This document shows positions 1 to 6,927 of a DNA stretch of 7,285 bases, one piece after another; within the stretch, counting starts at the first letter, position 1, and every line of letters begins with the position of its first letter. A program made the position numbers and the translations under genes. Under the pieces are notes generated by a model, which was not told the origin of the DNA, did not search any database, and saw only the letters and a program-made list of their open reading frames with translations. Location of the stretch: the NCBI GenBank assembly GCA_026390245.1, contig JAPLGI010000140.1:1-7285 (forward strand). Reading direction: 5' to 3'. Source of the stretch: Caldisericota bacterium (GTDB lineage: Bacteria > Caldisericota > Caldisericia > Cryosericales > Cryosericaceae).

Positions 1-657
1 CTCCTGATTGACGAGCGACCCGAAGAAGTCACGGACATGAAGCAGTCGATTCGGAGCGAGGTGATCAGTTCTACGTTTGATCAGCCTCCCGAGAACCACA
101 TTCGAGTTGTTGAGTTGGCTCTGGAGCGTGCAAAGCGCCTCGTTGAGGTCAAGAAGGATGTCGTCATCCTCATGGATGGTATCACGAGGCTGACGCGTGC
201 TTACAATCTCATCAGTTCCTCCTCTGGCAAGACCCTGTCCGGTGGTCTCGACCCAACCGCAATCCGCGGCCCGAAGAGAGTCATTGGAGCCGCCCGGAAC
301 ATGGTCGAAGGTGGAAGTCTCACAATCATCGCAACAGCGCTCATCGAGACTGGCAGCCGCCTGGACCAGGTCATCTACGAAGAGTTCAAGGGAACGGGCA
401 ACATGGAACTCGTTCTGGACCGCGAGCTGGCTGAGCGTCGCATCTTCCCTGCCATCGACGTTCGGAAGTCCGGCACTCGCCGTGAAGAACTCCTCTACAC
501 TCCCGAGGAGTATCGCAAGATCTGGGCTCTCAGGCAGTTCATTGGCAACGAGGATCCAACCGAGAGCCTGGAGAAACTCATAGCCATGCTTCAGAGAACA
601 GCCAACAACAGGGAGTTCCTGGCCAACATCGTTGCGCAAGACGGCGCTGGACGCTAG
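1..657 (+). CDS. rho: Transcription termination factor Rho, C-terminal part (5' end outside window)
   Basis: Partial gene, open from base 1; 218 residues of the RecA-like motor domain are present. Rho is a hexameric RNA-dependent ATPase that translocates along nascent RNA and releases RNA polymerase. The visible part starts at [12 protein letters not shown], a hallmark Rho stretch downstream of the Walker A loop, which is off the window. Other landmarks (residues of this fragment) are the Walker B strand DVVILMD at 53-59, the Q-loop with SSGKTLSGG and its lysine at about 77, the R-loop [11 protein letters not shown] at about 128-137, and SGTRREE with the arginine finger at about 160. All catalytic and RNA-contacting positions that fall within the fragment look intact. 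The RNA-binding N-terminal domain cannot be assessed. The stop lies 5 bases before tdk, so the two are likely cotranscribed. The first ATG in frame (base 37) is internal, not the start. Confidence 0.97.
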   Translation, partial: LLIDERPEEVTDMKQSIRSEVISSTFDQPPENHIRVVELALERAKRLVEVKKDVVILMDGITRLTRAYNLISSSSGKTLSGGLDPTAIRGPKRVIGAARNMVEGGSLTIIATALIETGSRLDQVIYEEFKGTGNMELVLDRELAERRIFPAIDVRKSGTRREELLYTPEEYRKIWALRQFIGNEDPTESLEKLIAMLQRTANNREFLANIVAQDGAGR

Positions 658-662
658 ATATC

Positions 663-1271
663 ATGGATAGTGTTTCCGGCAGGATCGAGGTTATTGCCGG
701 CTGCATGTTCTCGGGAAAGTCCGAGGAACTGATCAGGCGTCTCAAGAGGGCTCAGATTGCGAGACAGAAGGTCATCGCCCTTAAGTCGTCTCTGGATGAC
801 CGCTATGGGCTCGACACGATCACATCCCACTCGGGCATTCGCCTTGAGTCGGCTATCGTGGCTTCTCCTGCCGACGTGCTCAGGATTGTCGAGGAGCGGC
901 AGGTGGAAGTCGTCGGCATTGACGAGGTGCAGTTCTTTGATCCTGGGATCATTGCGGTTTCCGAGTATCTTGCGGGCAAAGGCGTACGCGTGATTCTCGC
1001 CGGGCTCGACCAGGATTTTCGCGGTGAGCCGTTCGGGCCAATGCCTGAACTGCTTTCGCTTGCAGAAGAAGTGACGAAGTTGACGGCAGTATGCATGGTA
1101 TGCGGCAGACCAGCGACTCGTACCCAGCGGATCGTCAACGGGCGCCCTGCGCGATACGATGACCCGGTGGTCATGGTGGGGGCTGCCGAGAACTACGAGG
1201 CACGGTGTCGGGAGCACCACGTGGTTCCCGGTCGGCCAGAAAGCATATTGGAAAAGGAACGCCTCATTTGA
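663..1271 (+). CDS. tdk: Thymidine kinase, zinc-binding TK1-like (type II)
   Basis: 202 residues, close to the usual bacterial length of about 190-205. It phosphorylates thymidine to dTMP with ATP in the salvage pathway, normally as a cytosolic homotetramer. The P-loop GCMFSGKS is at residues 13-20. The IDEVQFF motif at 86-92 contains the likely catalytic base Glu88 (equivalent to Glu98 of human TK1). The structural zinc site is visible as Cys144-x2-Cys147 and Cys182-x2-His185. The flexible lasso that covers thymidine lies between these pairs and includes the [10 protein letters not shown] segment at 173-182. The ATG at 663 is 5 bases past the rho stop; there is no clear Shine-Dalgarno sequence, so translation may depend on ribosomes finishing rho. 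The gap to prfA is 16 bases. rpmE, often found between rho and tdk, is absent. No key residue appears to be missing. Confidence 0.97.
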   Translation: MDSVSGRIEVIAGCMFSGKSEELIRRLKRAQIARQKVIALKSSLDDRYGLDTITSHSGIRLESAIVASPADVLRIVEERQVEVVGIDEVQFFDPGIIAVSEYLAGKGVRVILAGLDQDFRGEPFGPMPELLSLAEEVTKLTAVCMVCGRPATRTQRIVNGRPARYDDPVVMVGAAENYEARCREHHVVPGRPESILEKERLI

Positions 1272-1287
1272 GGTGGACAAGGAACTC

Positions 1288-2373
1288 ATGAGCCAGGAAA
1301 CAGAACAGTTGGCGCGCAGGATTCATGAGATCGACGAGCGGATTTCCAGCTTGCGCTACGACGTTGATCAGAAGGAAATCCAGAAGCTCATTCTGGAGCG
1401 GCGCACTATGGATTCTTTGTTCAAGCTGCTCACGCGCGAAGAGTCTCTGAAGGCGGAGCTCAGTGACAACACTACCCTTCTCGCGGAGCCGACAGATGCC
1501 ACGTTCGCGACCATGGTCGAAGAAGACAATGTTCGGCTCAGGCTGGAGCTAGAAGCCACTCTCGCCCAGATTGAGGAAGAACGTATTCCCAAAGACCCCG
1601 ACGATGACAAGAACATCATCGTCGAGATCCGAGGCGGTGTCGGCGGCGACGAGGCGGCCTTGTTTGCGGCCGACCTGTTCCGCATGTATTCGTACTTCTC
1701 GAGTCAGCATGGGCTCAAGATAGAGGTCATCTCGAGTCATCCAACCGAGATCGGCGGCTTCAAGGAAGTCGTTTTCTCGGTACTTGGGGTGGGTAGCTAC
1801 AAGCTCTTCAAGTTCGAGAGCGGGGTCCACCGAGTCCAGCGTGTTCCAGAGACGGAGGCTTCTGGACGCATTCATACCTCGACTGCCACCGTAGCGGTGC
1901 TGCCCGAAGCCGAAGATGTCGACATGCACATCGACGACGCCGACATCAAGCTCGAGTTGTTCCATGCGTCTGGACACGGTGGACAGAATGTCCAGAAGGT
2001 GGAGACGGCCGTCCGGATGACACATATTCCAACGGGCATCACTGCGTCATGTCAGGATGAAAGGTCCCAACTGAAGAATAAGGAGAAGGCTCTGAAGGTA
2101 CTGCGATCTCGTGTCTATGAGCTCATGAAGGAGAAAGCCGACAGCGAGATGATCAGTGAGCGCAGGGCTCAGATCGGCAGTGGCATGCGCAACATGCGTA
2201 TTCGTACATACAACTTCCCTCAAGGTCGCCTTACTGATCATAGGATTGGCCTGTCGCTGTACAACCTTCCCCTGATCATGGAAGGGAATCTTGATCCAGT
2301 TATCGACGCTCTTCACCGGGCCTTCCGTGAGAGAACGCTTGAGACACCCATCCTGCAGGACAACGACGATTGA
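1288..2373 (+). CDS. prfA: Peptide chain release factor 1 (RF1)
   Basis: 361 residues from the chosen start, the normal RF1 length (about 355-365). RF1 recognises UAA and UAG in the ribosomal A site and triggers hydrolysis of peptidyl-tRNA. The order is an N-terminal helical domain (1-~105), the codon-recognition domain with the PxT tripeptide as PET at 187-189 inside [14 protein letters not shown], then the catalytic GGQ at 231-233 within [15 protein letters not shown]. The PET tripeptide marks RF1 rather than RF2, which has SPF. The ATG at 1288 is preceded by AAGGAA (1279-1284), a close but usable ribosome site. GTG at 1273 in the same frame, with AAAAGGAA 13 bases upstream, is an alternative that adds five residues. 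The frame is open further upstream to 1159, but that part overlaps tdk and is not RF1-like. The stop overlaps the prmC start. Confidence 0.97.
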   Translation: MSQETEQLARRIHEIDERISSLRYDVDQKEIQKLILERRTMDSLFKLLTREESLKAELSDNTTLLAEPTDATFATMVEEDNVRLRLELEATLAQIEEERIPKDPDDDKNIIVEIRGGVGGDEAALFAADLFRMYSYFSSQHGLKIEVISSHPTEIGGFKEVVFSVLGVGSYKLFKFESGVHRVQRVPETEASGRIHTSTATVAVLPEAEDVDMHIDDADIKLELFHASGHGGQNVQKVETAVRMTHIPTGITASCQDERSQLKNKEKALKVLRSRVYELMKEKADSEMISERRAQIGSGMRNMRIRTYNFPQGRLTDHRIGLSLYNLPLIMEGNLDPVIDALHRAFRERTLETPILQDNDD

Positions 2374-3233
2374 CTCTGCGAGAGATACTGACTCATGCTG
2401 AGCAGCACGCGCGGCTTTCGGCGTCGAAACATGGTGAATTGGAGTATGCTGTTGCCGCAACAAGAGGATGGGGTCGATCAGATCTGCTTGTTCGGCTGAG
2501 TCTGGCTGGTGACGCAGGGATGCAGGCACTTGCAGACCATTTGGCACAGCAGCTGGCCGATGGATATCCTGCCGAGTATCTCACCGGGCAGGCTGCATTC
2601 TGTGACATTGTCTTGCGGGTGCGGAAAGGTGTTCTCGTGCCTCGCCCGGAGACCGAGCATCTCGTGCAGATGGCTGAGGACTTCATTGTCCTGGAGGGTC
2701 TGTCCAGTGCTGTCGTGCTGGATCTCTGTTCTGGTTCAGGGGCGATCGCCCTGGCACTGGCCTCCAGACTGCCACAGGTATCGGTCATGGGAATGGAGCT
2801 GGACCCGGTGTCGATGTCATGTTCGCGCGAATCTGCCCTGGATATGGGTCTGTCCGATCGGGTAAGGTTCGTCCAAGGCAACGTGCTGACGGCATGGGGT
2901 CGCACGATTGCCGAGTTCCGCGGTCACGTCGATGTCATTGTCAGCAATCCTCCCTATGTGTGCGCACAGCGCCTGGCCGGGGCGCATGCGTGTTCGCCTC
3001 TCGAACCGGTCGGGGCGCTCTATGGCGGGACGTCGGGCATGGTTTTCTTCAAACGAATCATTGCACAGGCTTGTGATTGGCTGCGGCCCGGCGGGATGCT
3101 GCTGCTCGAGATTGACGATGGACTCGAGCAAGGTATACTTGGCCAGTTCAAGCGATATGGACTGCAGGGCGGACGCTGGTCGCGTGACCTCAGGGGTTTG
3201 CCACGGTATGCGGAGGCACATCGAGCGACATGA
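2370..3233 (+). CDS. prmC: Release factor glutamine N5-methyltransferase PrmC (HemK)
   Basis: 287 residues, typical for the family. PrmC transfers a methyl group from S-adenosylmethionine to the glutamine of the release-factor GGQ motif, which speeds peptide release; its substrate RF1 is encoded immediately upstream. The N-terminal helical substrate-binding domain (about 1-75) ends in the conserved [11 protein letters not shown] (67-77). PRPETE is at 91-96, the SAM-binding glycine-rich loop [10 protein letters not shown] at 118-127, and the catalytic NPPY at 193-196, followed by the family's EPxxALxGG stretch ([10 protein letters not shown]). The C-terminus [11 protein letters not shown] fits the usual end. 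The start is TTG at 2370, sharing two bases with the prfA stop (TTGA). GCAGGA at 2355-2360 gives a reasonable ribosome site, and the MTLREIL N-terminus matches family starts. The stop overlaps the plsY ATG as ATGA. Confidence 0.96.
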   Translation: MTLREILTHAEQHARLSASKHGELEYAVAATRGWGRSDLLVRLSLAGDAGMQALADHLAQQLADGYPAEYLTGQAAFCDIVLRVRKGVLVPRPETEHLVQMAEDFIVLEGLSSAVVLDLCSGSGAIALALASRLPQVSVMGMELDPVSMSCSRESALDMGLSDRVRFVQGNVLTAWGRTIAEFRGHVDVIVSNPPYVCAQRLAGAHACSPLEPVGALYGGTSGMVFFKRIIAQACDWLRPGGMLLLEIDDGLEQGILGQFKRYGLQGGRWSRDLRGLPRYAEAHRAT

Positions 3234-3859
3234 ACACGGTGAGCTATGTGTTGCGTGATGTCGTGGTTGCTGCTGTCGCATATCTGGTGGGTTCTGTCCC
3301 CTTCAGCTACATCTTTGCCAAGGTTCTGACGGGTGTCGACATCACGAAGGTCGGCAGCAAAAACATGGGAGCCACGAATGTGTTGCGTGCTGTCGGTCCC
3401 GTCCCCGCCGTGTTCGCTTTTGCCGGCGACTTTCTGAAGTCCGTGCTTCTCCTGATCGCGCTTGAAGTGTTCGTTCCCAACGTGCCAGGGTATACTGTTC
3501 TGATAGCTGCTGCTGTTGTGGTTCTGGGTCATGACTTCTCGGTTCTTGCCGGGTTCAAGGGGGGCAAAGGAGTTGCGACGACATTCGGGGTAGTGGTTGT
3601 TCTGAGTTGGCCCGTTGCTCTGCTGGAGTTGGGAGTCTGGCTTGGTGCCATGGTACTGCGCAATACCGTTTCTCTTGCTTCAGTGGTTGCTTTCACTGCC
3701 CTTCCATTCATGGCGCTTCTTCTAAGACAGCCGTTGCAGCTGGTTCTTGTCTACTCCCTGCTTGCTGTGCTCGGCATTGCTCGACATGGCGCGAACATCG
3801 GCCGCTTGAGGGCCGGACAAGAGCCCAAGCTTGATCGGTCGTATTTTCGGAGACGCTAG
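3230..3859 (+). CDS. plsY: Glycerol-3-phosphate acyltransferase PlsY (acyl-phosphate dependent)
   Basis: 209-residue integral membrane protein. It acylates position 1 of glycerol-3-phosphate using acyl phosphate made by PlsX, giving lysophosphatidic acid, the first committed step of phospholipid synthesis in bacteria without PlsB. The family's loop motifs are all visible: GSVPFSYIFAK (21-31), GSKNMGATNVLRAVG (42-56), GHDFSVLAGFKGGKGVATTFG (100-120) and RHGANIGRLRAGQEPKL (185-201). Hydrophobic segments lie at about 8-30, 58-78, 86-106, 119-142, 145-165 and 168-184, consistent with a multi-pass topology. In motif 2 the more usual GSGN is GSKN. The ATG shares the sequence ATGA with the prmC stop; a GGAGG at 3212-3216 is 13 bases upstream. 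plsC, which uses its product, is two genes downstream. plsX is not in the window. Confidence 0.96.
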   Translation: MNTVSYVLRDVVVAAVAYLVGSVPFSYIFAKVLTGVDITKVGSKNMGATNVLRAVGPVPAVFAFAGDFLKSVLLLIALEVFVPNVPGYTVLIAAAVVVLGHDFSVLAGFKGGKGVATTFGVVVVLSWPVALLELGVWLGAMVLRNTVSLASVVAFTALPFMALLLRQPLQLVLVYSLLAVLGIARHGANIGRLRAGQEPKLDRSYFRRR

Positions 3860-4516
3860 ATGAGCCCGCCTGAGATTGTCCTGCTGGATGCCTGTTCGGA
3901 CGCCGATGTTCGCCGGCTGTCCGAGCGTATCGTCGCAGGGGCTGTCACGGTGTTTCCCACAGACACGGTCTACGGTATCGGCTGCAACGCGGCGTGTGCG
4001 GCTTCTGTTGCCAGGGTATTCTCGGCAAAGCATCGTGATTCGCATAAGCCGCTGCCCGTCTTCATTTCGGACATCGTTCGTTTCCTGCCATGGGTCGACC
4101 CTGCCGTTCGCGGGATGGCCGAGCACCTTGCCAAAGCATTCTGGCCGGGTGCCCTGACCATTGTCGTGAACGTCGTTGGAAGCGGGATCCACACTCAGCC
4201 ACCGCCATATCCGGAAGCATCCAGCATTGGCTTTCGGGTGCCTCGGCACGCGGGACTCCATCGCCTCCTAACCCATGGTCTTGTGATGGCCCAGACGAGT
4301 CTGAACGAGAGCGGAAAGACGGTCATAGAGTGTCTGGAAGCGCCAGGAGCAGTTTCACTGCTGGAGCAAGCCGATCTGGTCCTCGACAGTCGAGAACGTC
4401 CTGAAGGTCGGCCATCGACGGTTGTCGGGTTGGCGCCAGGGTCGTGGACGATGTTGCGGGAGGGTGCCATCTCCTTTGCTGACGTTACTTCAGCCCTCGT
4501 GGGGGAGGCTCTGTGA
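3860..4516 (+). CDS. tsaC: L-threonylcarbamoyladenylate synthase, YrdC-domain (TsaC/YwlC type)
   Basis: 218 residues, a single YrdC/TsaC domain without the extra C-terminal Sua5 domain. It condenses threonine, bicarbonate and ATP into threonylcarbamoyl-AMP, which the TsaD complex uses to make t6A37 in tRNAs reading ANN codons. Motifs: FPTDTVYGIG (32-41), the basic nucleotide-binding set AKHRDSHKPL with Lys57, Arg59 and Lys63, FWPGALTIV (94-102), GFRVPRH (124-130), TSLNESG (146-152, usually TSANxSG) and PSTVV (185-189), then LREGAIS near the end. The ATG follows the plsY stop without a spacer (TAG-ATG), and CGGAG ending at 3852 is a well-placed ribosome site. The stop shares GTGA with the cmk start. 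A YrdC gene after prfA-prmC is common in Firmicutes (ywlC); here plsY is inserted between them. tsaB, tsaD and tsaE are not in the window. Confidence 0.93.
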   Translation: MSPPEIVLLDACSDADVRRLSERIVAGAVTVFPTDTVYGIGCNAACAASVARVFSAKHRDSHKPLPVFISDIVRFLPWVDPAVRGMAEHLAKAFWPGALTIVVNVVGSGIHTQPPPYPEASSIGFRVPRHAGLHRLLTHGLVMAQTSLNESGKTVIECLEAPGAVSLLEQADLVLDSRERPEGRPSTVVGLAPGSWTMLREGAISFADVTSALVGEAL

Positions 4517-5184
4517 GACGGGACATTGCGATCGACGGACCCTCCGGGTCAGGCAAGACTTCTGTTGGATTGCGCGTAGCCAGCGACGTCGGTCTCATGC
4601 TTGTGGACTCCGGCCTGCTGTACAGGGTATTCACCGCGGCATATGCGGAGCGCTTCCCGTTTGATGTTAGTCTGCAGAGGGATCGGCTTCTGGAGATCCT
4701 CGAGCGTTGCATCAGCTATGAGACTCAAGACACAGTCCTGTTCGATGGCTGTATCCCCGGAATGTCCCTCCACGACCCGAAGGTTGACGGGCTCGTGTCA
4801 CCTGTCAGTGCGGTGCCAGAAGTGCGGGCGGCTGTGAACAGGGAGCTGCGGCGCATCGCTGAGATGCATGACGTTGTCATGGTTGGCCGTGACATAGGAA
4901 CGACAGTCCTTCCCGACGCCTTGTTGAAGGTGTTCATCACGGCGGACCCCGATGTCCGAGCGAGGCGGCGGGTTGTGCAGCTGGGGCGTCTGGGCGCCCC
5001 GGTCGACTATGGAGCGGTACTATCCAACATCAGGGAGCGCGACGCAATTGACTCATCCAGAGGGGACTCGCCTCTTCGATGTACGGCGGACTATGTCAAG
5101 CTGGACAATTCTGCAGACGGGCTCGATGGAATCGTGCAGGCGATTGTCTCCGAATACCGCAGGAGGCTCGAGAATGTTGTATGA
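4513..5184 (+). CDS. cmk: Cytidylate kinase (CMP/dCMP kinase)
   Basis: 223 residues, the usual length for bacterial CMP kinase. It phosphorylates CMP and dCMP to the diphosphates with ATP, recycling nucleotides from RNA turnover and from phospholipid synthesis. The P-loop DGPSGSGKT is at 8-16. DSGLLYR at 32-38 corresponds to the family's DTGAMYR CMP-contact motif. VSAVPEVR (98-105) precedes GRDIGTTVLPDA (125-136), the most diagnostic element. ADPDVRARRR (144-153) and RERDAIDSSRGDSPL (174-188) form the lid and base-contact region with the conserved Arg/Asp pairs. The start is GTG at 4513 overlapping the tsaC stop (GTGA), with GGGGGAGG at 4501-4508 upstream, a strong but closely spaced ribosome site. 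The 3' end overlaps plsC by 11 bases, and the cmk-plsC-ispH order is a recurrent arrangement in Clostridia and relatives. Confidence 0.96.
   Translation: MRRDIAIDGPSGSGKTSVGLRVASDVGLMLVDSGLLYRVFTAAYAERFPFDVSLQRDRLLEILERCISYETQDTVLFDGCIPGMSLHDPKVDGLVSPVSAVPEVRAAVNRELRRIAEMHDVVMVGRDIGTTVLPDALLKVFITADPDVRARRRVVQLGRLGAPVDYGAVLSNIRERDAIDSSRGDSPLRCTADYVKLDNSADGLDGIVQAIVSEYRRRLENVV
5161..5166 (+). promoter_or_regulatory. Perfect Shine-Dalgarno for plsC, deciding its start
   Basis: AGGAGG lies 7 bases before the ATG at 5174 and inside the last codons of cmk. It is the cleanest ribosome-binding site in the window. It fixes the plsC start at 5174 even though the reading frame is open upstream to 4952. 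It also suggests plsC can be initiated independently of ribosomes finishing cmk. Confidence 0.8.
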
Positions 5185-5794
5185 GCTGGTTGTCCCGATA
5201 GGCAGGCTCTGGTTCAGGACCTTCTTCAAGCTCCGTGTCATTGGGCTCGAGAATGTTCCGAGACATGGACCAGGACTGATCTGCGGCAACCACTGCAGCT
5301 ATCTGGACCCCATGCTTGCCGCTTTTGCCGTGCCTCGCAAGACATATAGTCTGTCACGCAAGGAGATGTACGAGCAGCCGCTGCTGGGACCGTTCATTCG
5401 ACGTCTCGGTGGTGTGCGTATCGACAGGGAATCCCTTGCCGACAAGGGTGCTCTCCAGAAAGTGCTCGCAATCATGGACCACGGTGACCTGTGCATGATC
5501 TACCCGGAGGGAACGCGGTCGCCGGACGGACGTCTGCAGACTCCTCACAATGGCGCGGCCTTTCTGGCAGTGAAGTCAGGTGCGCCAGTGGTTCCGATGG
5601 CCATTATCGGCTCATACGAATGCTGGCCCAGGCAGAGGAGAGTGCCCAGAGTCGGTCGTATCACCATACGCATTGGCAAGCCCATCACCTATCACCTTCC
5701 GCCCGAGCGTGAGAGTCGCAAAGAGGATCTGACAGCGATCAGCACTGACATCATGGGTCGTATACGGGCGCTGCAGGAAGAGGGGCATGCCTGA
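5174..5794 (+). CDS. plsC: 1-acyl-sn-glycerol-3-phosphate acyltransferase (PlsC)
   Basis: 206 residues, typical of short bacterial PlsC. It acylates lysophosphatidic acid at position 2 to give phosphatidic acid at the inner face of the membrane. The four acyltransferase blocks are in order: NHCSYLDP with catalytic His40 and Asp45 (the HX4D pair), GVRIDR (80-85), YPEGTRS (110-116) for the glycerol-phosphate site, and GAPVVPMAI (136-144). The N-terminal segment is a membrane-proximal amphipathic stretch (LVVPIGRLWFRTFFKL) rather than a clear transmembrane helix. The start at 5174 is set by the AGGAGG just upstream and the family-like MLYELVVPIGR N-terminus. The gene overlaps cmk by 11 bases and ispH by 8. 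Together with plsY it gives this transcript both acylation steps to phosphatidic acid. Acyl donor (acyl-ACP or acyl-CoA) cannot be told from the sequence. Confidence 0.95.
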   Translation: MLYELVVPIGRLWFRTFFKLRVIGLENVPRHGPGLICGNHCSYLDPMLAAFAVPRKTYSLSRKEMYEQPLLGPFIRRLGGVRIDRESLADKGALQKVLAIMDHGDLCMIYPEGTRSPDGRLQTPHNGAAFLAVKSGAPVVPMAIIGSYECWPRQRRVPRVGRITIRIGKPITYHLPPERESRKEDLTAISTDIMGRIRALQEEGHA

Positions 5795-6665
5795 CATGCG
5801 TGTGATTCTGGCACACGACCTGGGCTACTGTTCGGGCATCCGGCGAGCAATTGACGCTGCTGAGAAGGCGTTGCGCTCGGAAGGGCCCGTGGCTGCAACT
5901 GACACACTGCTCCACAATGCAGGCGAGATGAACCGCCTTCGTTCCATGGGGCTGAAATCCGTCGACTTGCTGGGGGACGAAGAACTGGGTGCTTCGACTG
6001 TCCTCCTGCCTGCTCATGGTTCCACGTTGCCTGAACGCCTTGGAAGGATTTCCGGGGCGCGAGCAGTACTGGATTTGACCTGTCCCATTGTCAACAGAGC
6101 ACGTGACGCCGCAGGCCGGTTGGCAGATGCCCGCGTCCCTGTCGTCGTCGTCGGAGACAAAGAGCATCGAGAGACGCAGTACCTGATGGAGGCTGCGGGT
6201 CGTCAGCTGCTGAGCGTCGTGGCTTCGGAGCAGGACCTGGACATGCTTGGGACGTCAGCGTTCCGAGTGGGAGTCGTTTATCAGACGACACAGTCGCGTG
6301 AGTTCAGGCAGCAAGTCCTGGAATGGTTCCGACGCAGAGGAGTTGAAGTTGTCGAGGAGATGACACTTTGTCCCGAGGTATTGCGAAGACAGGACGCAGC
6401 CGGCGGTCTGGCCCGGCGCTGCACAGTCATGTTGGTCCTGGGAGATAGTTCCAGCGCCAACACCAGGAGACTGGCGACGGTTGCAGGTTCCATGTGTCAC
6501 AAGACATACCTTCTCCAGGACGTGGCTGAGCTGGGCGATCTGGGGCTGGACTGTGGGGATATCGTGGGGGTGGTCAGCGGCACGTCCTGTCCCCCTATGG
6601 TGATCGATCAAGTTCTGGATGGGCTGAGGCGAGTCTGCGCCGACGTCAGCGTGGAGTTGGAATGA
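5787..6665 (+). CDS. ispH: 4-hydroxy-3-methylbut-2-enyl diphosphate reductase (IspH/LytB), divergent
   Basis: 292 residues, within the family range. IspH is the iron-sulfur enzyme that reduces HMBPP to IPP and DMAPP, the last step of the MEP pathway. The three cluster cysteines are present: Cys15 (GYCSGIRRAI), Cys99 (DLTCPIV) and Cys195 (TLCPEVLRRQ). Also kept are His43 (LLHNAG), His77 (PAHGST), His127 and Glu129 (EHRET, equivalent to E. coli His124 and Glu126), the QTT at 166-168, Asn225 and Ser267. Several usually invariant neighbours differ: the HPEVEG motif reads HRETQY, CxAT reads CPEV, SSN reads SAN (Ala224), and Cys268 follows Ser267. The assignment is safe but the active site is atypical. 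ATG 5787 has AGGAAGAGGGG (5775-5785) upstream and overlaps plsC by 8 bases; ATG 5796, in frame, would leave a one-base gap and is nearly as good. It is the last gene of the tightly packed run. Confidence 0.93.
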   Translation: MPDMRVILAHDLGYCSGIRRAIDAAEKALRSEGPVAATDTLLHNAGEMNRLRSMGLKSVDLLGDEELGASTVLLPAHGSTLPERLGRISGARAVLDLTCPIVNRARDAAGRLADARVPVVVVGDKEHRETQYLMEAAGRQLLSVVASEQDLDMLGTSAFRVGVVYQTTQSREFRQQVLEWFRRRGVEVVEEMTLCPEVLRRQDAAGGLARRCTVMLVLGDSSSANTRRLATVAGSMCHKTYLLQDVAELGDLGLDCGDIVGVVSGTSCPPMVIDQVLDGLRRVCADVSVELE

Positions 6666-6685
6666 CGACCTGCACTCGTGTCGTC
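6664..6685 (+). repeat. Short inverted repeat at the ispH stop
   Basis: GACGAC (6664-6669) and GTCGTC (6680-6685) can form a 6-bp stem around a 10-base loop, beginning inside the ispH stop codon. There is no T tract after it, so it is a poor intrinsic terminator. It may be a weak 3'-end structure at the end of the operon, or chance. Confidence 0.3.
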
Positions 6686-6712
6686 GACTCCAGGGCGTGA
6701 GTACACGGCTTC

Positions 6713-6727
6713 TCATCTTCAAGATGA
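6713..6727. repeat. Perfect 15-base palindrome (possible operator)
   Basis: TCATCTTCAAGATGA reads the same on both strands apart from its central base, giving two 7-base arms. It lies 47 bases after the ispH stop and about 40 bases upstream of the possible HU promoter. The symmetry and AT-rich arms suit a dimeric regulator site better than a terminator. No factor can be named, and one such palindrome is not strong evidence. Confidence 0.3.
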
Positions 6728-6768
6728 CCAACGCAACGTCATTGGGGGGTTCCTGACCCTCGAGGCTC

Positions 6769-6796
6769 TTGCAAAAATCGCTGAACCGAGTAACAT
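6769..6796 (+). promoter_or_regulatory. Possible sigma-70-type promoter for HU and tRNA-Pro
   Basis: TTGCAA (6769-6774) and TAACAT (6791-6796) are separated by 16 bases, each matching 4 of 6 consensus positions. It is the best-looking promoter I found in the gap and would give a 5' leader of about 125 bases before HU. A match of this quality can occur by chance. Confidence 0.3.
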
Positions 6797-6927
6797 TGAT
6801 TCGCTTGTAGTTCATCAGTTGCACGAGGTCATCGCTGGAAGCATCATGCCTCTGGTTGGTCTCCAGTGTCTGGTGAGCTGGGAAACGAAAAGCGGGCCAC
6901 TGCAAACTGGTTCGAAAAGGCGGTCAG

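Larger units (their letters stand above)
6666..6927. other. Gap between ispH and HU, no recognised gene
   Basis: This is the only long non-coding-looking stretch in the window. It contains the inverted repeat at the ispH stop, a 15-base palindrome at 6713-6727 and a possible promoter at 6769-6796. On the + strand one frame, the same frame as ispH, stays open from a GTG at 6678 through to 7049. The predicted peptide resembles nothing I know, has no ribosome-binding site before the GTG and would run far into the HU gene in another frame, so I do not call it a gene. I see no tRNA, tmRNA, SRP RNA or known riboswitch here. rpsA or der, which often follow ispH in Clostridia-like operons, are absent. 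Confidence 0.6.

Noticed and set aside
1159..1287. N-terminal extension of prfA by 43 codons
   Set aside because: It overlaps the end of tdk in another frame, is not RF1-like, and the ATG at 1288 (or GTG at 1273) gives the normal family length.
654..1289. 211-codon open frame on the minus strand covering all of tdk
   Set aside because: It mirrors the tdk gene, whose protein is clearly recognisable, and the antisense peptide has no recognisable motif. Other long antisense frames (1549-2025, 2047-2547, 3722-4261, 6255-6905) are rejected for the same reason.
4952..5173. N-terminal extension of plsC by 74 codons
   Set aside because: It lies inside cmk in another frame, and a perfect AGGAGG precedes the ATG at 5174, where PlsC similarity begins.
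5166..5257. 13-base direct repeat GCTCGAGAATGTT at 5166-5178 and 5245-5257
   Set aside because: A pair of this length is expected about by chance in a window this size, and both copies encode LENV in well-conserved proteins in different frames.
6906..6922. TTCGAAA resembling a tRNA T-loop upstream of HU
   Set aside because: The flanking bases do not form a T stem, and no acceptor or anticodon arm can be folded around it.
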